This document shows, in pieces, positions 57,054 through 64,000 of a stretch of DNA of 64,000 nt. Source of the DNA: Lotus japonicus (lineage: Eukaryota; Streptophyta; Magnoliopsida; Fabales; Fabaceae). Location of the stretch: positions 1,614,501 to 1,678,500 of the forward strand of contig NC_080042.1 in NCBI RefSeq assembly GCF_012489685.1, written 5' to 3'. The notes under the pieces are model-generated. The model had not been told where the DNA came from and did no database searches. It saw nothing but the letters and a program-made list of their open reading frames with translations. A program made the position numbers and the translations under genes. Position 1 is the first letter of the stretch. Each line of letters starts with the position of its first letter.

Positions 57054-57529
57054 CTCGGCATAGTTATGCACGTGCCTTGAATCGTGATACTCTGTCGCGT
57101 GTTGTGTCCATCCCACGCGTAGAGCCTTGAAGTGACACCAGAGTTAGCGAATCCACAAAATCTCAACCGCTACCTTTGATATGTCCCTTCTAGTCACATC
57201 ACATCTTTGACAATTTGAATTTTAACCAATCGGCAGCAACCGTTGCAGCTTTTCATTTCATGCGTCTTTCTCACTCCCCAGAATTTCGCAACCGCAATCA
57301 CGTCATTTCCTGACGTCACGGGGCACAACCTCTCTTTTTCTTCCACATCCCTCGGTAACCGTCCACAACCTCTTCCTACACGTTTTCCTCCACACGTTGC
57401 TCCCCGCTTATAGCAGCATTGCCTTACTCATTCCTTTCATTCTTTTGCGATTACGAATCTTTGCTCCTTTACTCTCGCGCGAACTTGTCCAGTGTCAGAG
57501 TTACCTTTGTTCCTTGCAATCCCTCTGCA
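57054..57529 (+). promoter_or_regulatory. Upstream region of the antisense gene, Tat-like element
   Basis: No ORF is supported. It must hold the promoter of the gene starting at 57530; TTATAG near 57409 is the only TATA-like site I see, so this is tentative. Confidence 0.35.
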
Positions 57530-58887
57530 ATGACTCCAAAGCGTCAGACCAAAAATCCCAAACGTAATGTCGTTGCGACCACCCCCCTACGGTTTTTTCC
57601 TCTCGTTCCCCCGCCCCCTCCAGGAGGCGTTCCTCTTGAAGAAAAAGATGTCATCGCCTTCCGAACGAGGACTTGGAAATCTTTGAGTGCTCCCGCCGTG
57701 AGAGCCTTGCCCGCCGGAACAATTCCTAACCAACGGTCAAGTTTGGAAAAGGAATCATCCATTTGGGAGATTTCCTCAGAATCCGGCGGATTTTGTCATG
57801 AGAAACCTCTTGACGAGCTTCTGTGTGTTCGTGCCTGCTTACCTCTTGAACGCCCTTGGCTCCGTCCCAAAGACGGCTCCGTGGGTGATCCTCACTTCTT
57901 TTATGTGTATGGGGATATGTTCACAAGTTTGAAGATTAAATTTCCTTTTTCCCCTTTTATCTGCTCCGTTCTTCACAATATAAATGTGGCTCCTAGTCAA
58001 CTTCATCCCAACAGTTGGGCCTTCCTCCGGTGTTTCGAAATTCTCTGCGACGCGATTCACCAACAACCTGAACCTTCGACCTTCTTTTATTTCTATCGTG
58101 TATCTGTTCAGCCCTCCCCGCAACGCAGCTGGGTTTCCCTGGAAGCCAGGCCCGGTCGTCAGCGCTTCAACCCCATCTGGCCTAGTATCTCCATCGATTT
58201 AGCCCGGAAATTCTTCAGGGTTGTGGTGTCCCACGAATACCCTGAGGTTTTTACGCACAGAGATGGCACTGCTCGATTTCCTTTCTACTGGACTCAGGGC
58301 GCGCGCCAAATAGTTGACCCGTCTGAGGACTCCCTCACTCCTGAACACAAAGCTGTCATCGACTTTCTTGCTCGCCTTGCCATTTCAGACTGCTCTCGAG
58401 TGATTGGTAAATCTTCCTCTTTTACCCCTCTCGCTCTTTCTATTTTCGGCTGGCTTACCCCCCTTTTTTTTCTTTTCCTTTTTTTTTTTTAGGACAAACT
58501 CACCGCGTCGAAGGGGAGCTTTTGGCGGCCTTTAAGAAGAAGAATAACGTCTCCTTTCCCCCTCGAATAAATTTGAAAGGCGACAAGGCCTCTCTGTTAA
58601 GGATCCAGGCGGGCGGGAAACGGCCCCTTGGCGAGGAGGATCCTCGCCCCTCCCCAAAAAGATTGAACTCCGGCGAGCCTTCAGGGACCATTCCAGCTCA
58701 ACACGGCCTTGTCGACGGCTCACCCTCCCGTCCAACAGTTATCTCGTCGCCGCTTGGTCCAAACCTGACGTCTCCCGCCAACGCCCCTCCCCCACCTGTT
58801 CATACTTCCACTCTCTCCTCAGGGTCTGAGTCGGGAATTCGAGTGTTCTCTAACTTTGACATCAGCCCAAATGGCGCAAATGGATGA
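57530..58887 (+). CDS. Antisense gene 1: putative gypsy-type transposon protein (one intron)
   Basis: Antisense to gag. The ATG is at 57530 (MTPKRQTKNPKRN); exon 1 runs to 58406, the intron is 58407-58492 (86 bp, GTAAAT..polypyrimidine..TTTTAG), and exon 2 from 58493 is in frame to the stop at 58885-58887. The N-terminus is basic and proline-rich. Next is a domain with HFFYVYGDMFTSLKIKFPFS, VAPSQLHPNSWAFLRCFEIL, RSWVSLEARPGRQRFNP, FFRVVVSHEYPEVFTHRDG and FPFYWTQGARQ, the pattern annotated in databases as putative gypsy-type transposon. Exon 2 adds a basic/Pro/Ser-rich tail. The element at 7960-29549 has a broken homologue (26988-28582) without this intron. Function unknown. The coiled-coil frame from 58856 overlaps its end and may be the same gene after a frameshift. 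Confidence 0.65.
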
Positions 58888-59575
58888 AGTTGTTAAGCAG
58901 CGTGGTTTGGATAATGTCTCTGAAGGGGATGTGGCGGGAGTGCTCCACGCGCTCCACTGCTATAGGCGCTCCGCCCAGGATGCTGACGAATTACGATTCG
59001 AAGTGGCGCGCCTCCGCGCTCTCAATTCTCAACTTGCTGGGGATCGCGAAGTGCTCGCCGCTCAACTGATCGCCAAGGAAGACTCCTTTTCTAAAGAACA
59101 AGCCGAGCAGTCCGCTCGTGCTGAAGTTAGCTTAGAGTTCCGCGATAGGAGGATTTCTGAATTGGAGAAAACTCTTGCAGAGCTGCGGCAGGAGGCATAG
59201 CTGGAATCGAGCGCGAAAGCAGACCAAATAGCTTTGATGGAGGCCGACCTTGACAACCTTCGATCTGACCTGGTGAAGAAAGACGACCTTCTATCCTCCG
59301 CGAAGACTCAAGTTCATCTTGAGGCGAAGGCCTTAGAAGAAAGATTGAGGTCAGAGGCCGCCGTTGCTGCTGTTTCCGAACGTGGTCGAGGCTTTTTCCT
59401 CGCCAAAGCCCAAGTCGAACATCTCCATCCTCTGATTGACCTCAGCCAGATGGGAGCATTCAAGAGGGTGACTCCCACAGGATTGGTCGGGCCCGACGAT
59501 CCTCCAGGCTTCGTCGCCGAGCGCTTCCTGACAAAAGAACACGTAGAGCCAACTCCACACGTTAGGAGTCCTTAG
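58856..59575 (+). pseudogene. Antisense coiled-coil ORF with an in-frame stop
   Basis: The frame from 58856 gives 114 residues (GVLHALHCYRRSAQDADEL, ISELEKTLAELRQEA), then TAG at 59198-59200, then 124 further residues in the same frame to 59575 (DNLRSDLVKKDDLLSSAK, GRGFFLAKAQVEH). It is strongly helical and coiled-coil. It matches 24985-25772 in the other element (GRDFFLVRAQVE). It probably was the C-terminal half of antisense gene 1, now out of frame and carrying a stop; the alternative is a separate ORF starting at MAQMDEVV. Confidence 0.6.
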
Positions 59576-59897
59576 ATTATCTTTGCCATCTTTGTACCAA
59601 GGGTCTCCCCTTTTTAAAACTAAATTTTCTTCTTTTTAATGAGAACCCCGAGTTTTTACTGCTTTTGCTATGAGTTTCAATTGCACGCCTCCCGCCAGGG
59701 AACGAACCATGCGGAACGTTCCTCTTGGGGAATTTCCAAACGTCTGCCCAAGTGCCTCTTTTCCACGTTCCAACGGTAGATTTGTCGTTGACCACCAGCC
59801 ACGAACGTTCAAGCCTTTATTGCATGTCGCTCTTTTTCTAAGAAAAAACTCCTCGAGAAACTGCTCCAGCAATAACTCCCGGAGACTGAACTGGGCT

Positions 59898-59905
59898 TAT
59901 AAATA
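59898..59905 (+). promoter_or_regulatory. TATA box of antisense gene 2
   Basis: TATAAATA, 55 bp before the ATG at 59961, in a good position for a plant core promoter. Confidence 0.65.
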
Positions 59906-59960
59906 AGAACCAAAACGCAACAATCTTTACATTTCGTATGCTTTCCAAAACATCAAGGAA

Positions 59961-60350
59961 ATGGCTTCATATATTGCTTGTCTGGAAGAGCTCATGAAGA
60001 AAGCCTTTTACGAAGACCTCTTCATCAACATCAGGCATCCGGAAGATCCTAACATCTACGACCTAACCAACAAACTGTTGGGAATGGATCTGAGTCCTGA
60101 GATGGACGCTATCCTCCGAGATTTTCTCTGCTTCGTGGAGGAAATTCAAGAGCTCTGCCGGCAGGAGCTGGATCTGCTAGAGGAGAAAGAAACGGTGATA
60201 ACAGCTTTGGAGACGGTGGGAGAAGGTCCTGAGAAGCAGGAGCTGAGCCGAAAACTCTGCAACTTAGAGTACAGGCAATATCGATTGGAGCTTGAGAGGA
60301 CAGAGCAGCGCAAAGAATGTAGGAAAATGAGGGGAGACCCCCCCTTTTAA
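59961..60350 (+). CDS. Antisense gene 2: small helical protein (unknown)
   Basis: 129 residues, ATG in AAGGAAATGGCT, with TATAAATA 55 bp upstream and AATAAA about 22 bp after the stop, so it forms a compact transcription unit. I do not recognise the family. The N-terminal part (MASYIACLEELMKKAFYED, DLSPEMDAILRDFLCFVEEI) looks globular and helical; the C-terminal part (QELDLLEEKETVI, RQYRLELERTEQRKECRKM) is a coiled-coil. No signal peptide or membrane segment. It lies between the coiled-coil ORF and the end of the pol remnant. The other Tat-like copy lacks it and is about 600 bp shorter here. An accessory protein of the family, or a captured host sequence, are both possible. Confidence 0.55.
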   Translation: MASYIACLEELMKKAFYEDLFINIRHPEDPNIYDLTNKLLGMDLSPEMDAILRDFLCFVEEIQELCRQELDLLEEKETVITALETVGEGPEKQELSRKLCNLEYRQYRLELERTEQRKECRKMRGDPPF

Positions 60351-60371
60351 ATGTATTAAGTCAAGTATTTG

Positions 60372-60377
60372 AATAAA
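60372..60377 (+). terminator. AATAAA poly(A) signal of antisense gene 2
   Basis: TTTGAATAAAAGTTTTG shortly after the stop at 60350. Confidence 0.5.
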
Positions 60378-61166
60378 AGTTTTGTTTCCCGAATTGTTCT
60401 GACGTGCACTATTATGAACATACAAGCAAACAAATAATCAAGTTAGTAAATCGCCTCAATATAAACAGATAAATAAAGGAATAATTAAATGAACGAAGGA
60501 TAGTTAAGTGGGCGAGGCGGGCGACCCGCTACTTATCTTCGCCTTTTGTTCATCGCCGTTTAGCACGTGTTTTCAGTGCTAGCCTCCCAGTTTTGCGTGA
60601 GTAATTTTTCGAGAGTGTGCTACGTGTAACTAGGACTTTCGCTCGGTATTTTACCGAGGCTTTTGTTCGCACCAATATTTCCCGTAAGAGCAGGTGCGGC
60701 CCCTCCAGCCCTTATTAGGTGGGGACTTACAGTTGCTCGGGGCCCAATGGCCATATGAGTTTACCCGAGACTTTTGGCCTAGTTAAAAATGCTTCCCGCG
60801 TTTCGGGAAGACTCAACTCGCCCATATCTCGGGGAGGTTCTTTGGATAAAGAGCTTATTCGCGCACACCGCCAACGGGTGGCGGCGGGAAGCTCATCCGC
60901 ACACGTCGCCTGCAGGGGCTACGGTCAGCGCCGGACTTTCCGGAGCGATCCCCAGACATCAAGGTCGTGTTGGGATCGCCACCTTCAGGGAATTTTTCCC
61001 ACCAGGCTACCGTCTTATTTCGATAGATAGGAGTATTGCTAAGAATATCCTTTTGTATTTGATTTGTTTAAATTTTACATCAAGGGATGCCTCGTTAAAA
61101 AACTCCCGTGTCGGAGAAAAAGAGTGCATCTTTATTTTGGTCCTTACTTTTTGGTCTCCTTTTCAA
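60378..61166. other. Tat-like element, non-coding tract
   Basis: No supported ORF. It shares the 29-nt GCACCAATATTT..CAGGTGC element (60669-60697) and a GGAGCGATCCCCAGACATCAAGG repeat unit (about 60945-61010) with the other copy at 24333-24752, in inverse orientation. Confidence 0.6.
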
Positions 61167-61748
61167 TCAGAGTATTACTCCCAGCGTCCTGTCTTCCTCG
61201 CCCTCTTTGCCTTCTCTGCCGTGGCGAGGGATCTGTCCCTGCCCTTCCTCGCGATTGGCGGGCCGAGCTGACTTCGTTGGTCTTCTGTCCCCATTTCTCT
61301 GTTGCTCGGCCTCCCTCTTGTTACCCCTTCCTTGTGCTCTTTCCTTTCCTTCATTCCTGGTCTGGCGATGAGTTTCTCCCTTTCCTGTCTTCCGAGGGGG
61401 CCAAGCAAATGCAGGCGGCTCCCCACAAACAGTTCCTCTTTTCCCCCAATTAAAGAGGTCAACGTTCTCTTCTACGAGTTCACTCAAGCGCTGTTCTTGG
61501 TCCTTGGTGAGTCTGGGCTCGATTGCCAGTATTCCTCTACTGGTAGCGTTCATGTCCCAGTCCTCGTCATACCACTCATTATCTTTTTGAGCGTAGAGTT
61601 TGCCTTCTCTTATCCCACGAGATTCTTCGCCCTGATTCCTCCCCTTCCTTTCATCGTCGTTGCTCTGGCTTTGTGCTCCCAAACGCTCTTGTTCGCCCTC
61701 ACCGCCTCCAGACGTCCCAATCTCGTGGAACCTGTGCCCGTCGCCAGC
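61167..61748 (-). pseudogene. Protease-RT junction remnant, RT missing
   Basis: In frame with the gag-protease after a TGA at 61749-61751. It reads LAIEPRLTKDQEQRLSELV and VDLFNWG, then a Lys/Arg/Glu/Gly-rich tail to 61167. It matches 23555-23700 in the other copy. The block normally leads into RT, but no RT motif is present on any frame. Confidence 0.7.
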
Positions 61749-63644
61749 TCATTTTCTGCCATACAGGTTTAGGCAATGGCTATGGCACTTCCTCGCCCCC
61801 TTTTGGTCTACTGCCAGTTTTCCTATCCTCCCGCAAAGTAGGGGATATTTTACCGCAAGGTGGGCCGTAGATATCACTGCCTGAAGGCGATTTAAGGTAC
61901 ATCGCCCTATGATGACGTTATAAGCTGCCGCGACTTGTAGGACCAGATATTTTATCCTCAAGAGCTCGGCGTCCTCGCCCACTCTGAAAACTGTATCCAA
62001 CTCTACGTAGCCACGTACCTGAACTTGTTTCCCGGAGAAACCTACCAAACTTCCCGCGTATGGCTTTAAATCCTTGTCCGTCAGCCCCATCTGTCTGAAT
62101 GCGTCCTCATATATTATATCCACCGAGCTGCCCTGGTCTAAAAGCACCCTCTGTACATTGAAACCTTTTATTCTTACCCTTACCACTACCGGATCGTCCG
62201 TATGGGCCTTGATTCCCTCGAAATCTGCGGTCGATATCACTATGTCTGGATGTGGGCACCCAAATGATTCTGGATACACCTGTACCGATGCTGTCGCCCC
62301 CACTGTCTCCCGGCCCGCCACCGATACGTCGTTGCAAACTTCGAAACCTCCAGCGATTGTGTTCGTTGCCTCAACCGTTCCTCCGCCCTCGCCGCTGTTA
62401 ACTTCTTCAAATTTCTTTCCCTTCACTGCTTGCGGACGTCTCGCCCCGATCAACCGCCTGATTTGACCCTTCAGCATGAAACAGTCGGTGGTGTTATGGC
62501 CCTCTAAGTTTTGGTACTCACACCACCTCAACGGACTTCCTGCCTCGCTTCTGGGGTCCTTTCTGCGCTCGCTGACTCTGTTCATGTCCTCAATTTCTGC
62601 CTCGAGAAGTAACTTTGCTAGCTCCTTGTTTGAGCATCCATGCGACCTCATTCGCTGGCTTACCTTCGCTTCTCGGCGCGAGCACCAGTGTGTCCTATCC
62701 CCCATTATCAGGCGGAGTAATTTCCCTTTATTCTTCTTTATGAATCGGCCAGCTTGTCCGAACCCGTGCTCGCGACTCGTTTCCTTGCCCTGTACCTTTT
62801 CCCTTGCCAGATTTACCTTTGCTGCTCGCTCGCCCTTCCTCTTGTGTGCTTTAATTTCCTCTTTTAAGATGTAGTACTGCGCTCGGGCGCGGACTTCCAT
62901 CATTGAGCATGCCAGCTCCCTACTCAACTCGCAATAAAATTATCCCCGGGCCAAACCGCCTTTGAAAGCGCACACGCACACGCGTCGTTGCAATTCCTCG
63001 AACCTCGCGGATATGGCACTGTATCGTTTCACATATTGTTTCAAGGTTTCACGTTCCTCCTGCCGAGTATCAAACAGATCCTCAACCGTCCTTGCAGAGA
63101 AATGGTCAAGGAATTTTGATGAGAAATCACGGAACTTAGCTATGGATCCTGGAGGCAGATTCGTGAACCATTCCTTTGCCGCGCCTCGAAACGTTGATGG
63201 AAGCATCCTGCATTTCACAGCGTCGGAAACCGCGTACTTCGCCATTTTCGCCTCAAAACGAGACAGATGATTCTTTGGACTGGTTTGTCCATCGTACGCC
63301 TCCAAAACGAGGCTCATCATGTCGTCCAGTACAGTCACCTTTCGTACTGCCGCCGAGAAAGGCTTGGTTCCGGCCGTAGTCGCAGCTTCCTCCTCCTCTT
63401 GATTCCACTGCCGGAGGTGATAGTAACTCAATTGCTCCTGTAAACACTCATTTTGCATCTTCAAGTCGCCACTTAACGCTCGACGTGCTTCTGCACGGCG
63501 ATGTCTATCCAACCTCGCGGTGCGCGGAGAAGAAATGTAACTTTGCTCTGGTTCCTTGCCTTGTTGTTGGCGAGATGGCTCCATCAGGCTCTGTCGACGA
63601 ACCGAGAATTCAACCACTTGCCTCTGAATCGCACCAGTTTTCAC
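61749..63644 (-). pseudogene. gag-protease of the second Tat-like element, two stops
   Basis: One frame from 63644 or an inner ATG at 63584 (MEPSRQQQ). The gag domain includes FSAAVRKVTVLDD, SDAVKCRMLP, EWFTNLPPGS, FRDFSSKFL and ETLKQYVKRYS. An in-frame TAA at 62940-62942 splits gag, after which it continues (ELACSMMEVRARAQYYI). A zinc-knuckle-like CEYQNLEGHNTTDC and an aspartic protease (VLLDQGSSVDIIYEDAF, LVGFSGKQVQVRGYV, AAYNVIIGRCTLN) follow. It reaches a TGA at 61749-61751, where the other copy has a Gly codon. It is fuller than 21378-23554 because it keeps the WFTNLPPGS block. Gag forms particles and protease matures it, so with the two stops it is likely inactive. Confidence 0.88.
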
Positions 63645-63795
63645 AGAAACTTGAACTTCTCGAAATCAAATTGCGAATTGCGCGGGAATCAAATCACGAT
63701 CCATAAAGAAAAACTGGAAAGAAATCACACAGAGAAACGAGCTTCACTCCACCGAATCACGATCCACGTAGTCCGGGAATCGAAATCTACCGGTC

Positions 63796-63813
63796 CCCAC
63801 AGACGGCGCCAAA
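63796..63813 (-). other. PBS of the second Tat-like element
   Basis: The minus strand reads TTTGGCGCCGTCTGTGGG directly inside the 5' LTR, identical to 8281-8298. Confidence 0.8.
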
Positions 63814-64000
63814 TGTTCCGTGCTAGAACATAGAGAGGGAAGGTAGTACCCAAAGTATGAGGAAGGTGATGAGAATGCTTAGAGAGAGAAGCTCTAACCG
63901 CTTAGAGAGAGAAAGTGTAACTGAATTTCAATGCTATAAATGTTCAAATGAGCCAAGAGTCCTTTACAATTGGTATTTCTCTCCTATTTATAGAGGTGGA
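63814..64000 (-). repeat. 5' LTR of the second Tat-like element, cut by window end
   Basis: Starts TGTTCCGTGCTAGAACATAG. The 187 bp present match 55669-55855 except about one base. Confidence 0.9.

Larger units (their letters stand above)
55669..64000 (-). mobile_element. Second non-autonomous Tat-like element (runs off window edge)
   Basis: The 3' LTR is 55669-55988 (TGTTTCGTGC..CGCCCAGTCCA). The 5' LTR starts at 63814 and is cut off at 64000; its visible 187 bp differ from the first LTR by about one base. The PBS is at 63796-63813. Minus strand: gag-protease (63644-61749) and an RT-less tail. Plus strand: two antisense genes. Net of the hAT insertion it is about 7.6 kb, like the copy at 7960-29549, with which it shares the loss of RT, RNase H and integrase. 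The left flank GATAG (55664-55668) cannot be matched to a right flank. Confidence 0.9.

Noticed and set aside
57419..57529. Upstream extension of antisense gene 1
   Set aside because: No ATG in this part; the first ATG in frame with good context is at 57530.
1..64000. tRNA or rRNA genes
   Set aside because: I saw no cloverleaf-like sequence with A and B boxes and no rRNA-like stretch; the TGGTATCAGAGC at 17316 is a primer binding site, not a tRNA.

Overview
The window is plant nuclear DNA, almost all of it transposable elements nested inside one another. Plant origin is clear from Ty3/gypsy chromovirus (Tekay/Del-like) and Tat-like retrotransposons, Ty1/copia pieces, a plant L1-type LINE, a Mutator-like element (MULE), MITEs, and a decayed HD-ZIP class IV homeobox gene. 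The mix (a SIRE/Maximus-like copia LTR and gag/protease-only Tat elements) suggests a papilionoid legume, but that is inference. There are no prokaryotic features and I saw no rRNA or tRNA gene.

Layout. 1-7216: a chromovirus-type LTR that runs off the left edge, split by a 4.08-kb solo LTR (1605-5688, TSD TTTTA). 7217-7959 and 29550-~30330: two halves of one copia pol fragment, split by an RT-less Tat-like element at 7960-29549 (321-bp LTRs, TSD TATAG). That element contains a nearly intact Tekay-like element on the minus strand (8602-21372, about 4.04-kb LTRs, TSD CCTTC, uninterrupted 1479-codon gag-pol) and a SIRE-like solo LTR (25773-26982, TSD AGTAG). ~30330-32690: diverged repeats. 32780-35751: a small island with a decayed Ulp1-type protease gene, a 281-bp Mutator-type MITE and a B3-like gene, all genes on the minus strand. 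~36377-49303: an L1-type LINE on the minus strand, interrupted by a 6.5-kb MULE (36402-42943, TSD ATTTATTAA) and a second SIRE-like solo LTR (43760-44998, TSD CCCAC). 50590-55668: an HD-ZIP IV pseudogene interrupted by a 3.04-kb solo LTR (52231-55267, TSD CCGGG) and then by a second RT-less Tat-like element on the minus strand (55669 to beyond the window end). That element carries an 816-bp hAT-type MITE.

Three observations stand out. First, three chromovirus-type LTRs (1605-5688, the Tekay LTRs, 52231-55267) each contain a sense ORF. The three proteins align without gaps over about 56 residues, and each ORF starts at an ATG directly after a CAG that looks like a splice acceptor: an apparent LTR-encoded accessory protein family. 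Second, the two Tat-like elements both stop at the start of the RT region, yet keep gag and protease in sense and a 'putative gypsy-type transposon' plus coiled-coil gene in antisense. One of them also has a second antisense ORF with its own TATA box and AATAAA. Third, the MULE carries its spliced MURA transposase gene facing a convergent, probably GRF-zinc-finger, coiled-coil gene.

How the parts could work together (inference): the Tekay element looks complete enough to supply its own functions; the Tat-like elements must borrow RT and integrase from an autonomous relative; the LINE and MULE look disabled by frameshifts and insertions. LTR divergence agrees with nesting: about 12 substitutions per 4 kb in the inner Tekay element against about 6 per 321 bp in the Tat element that hosts it.
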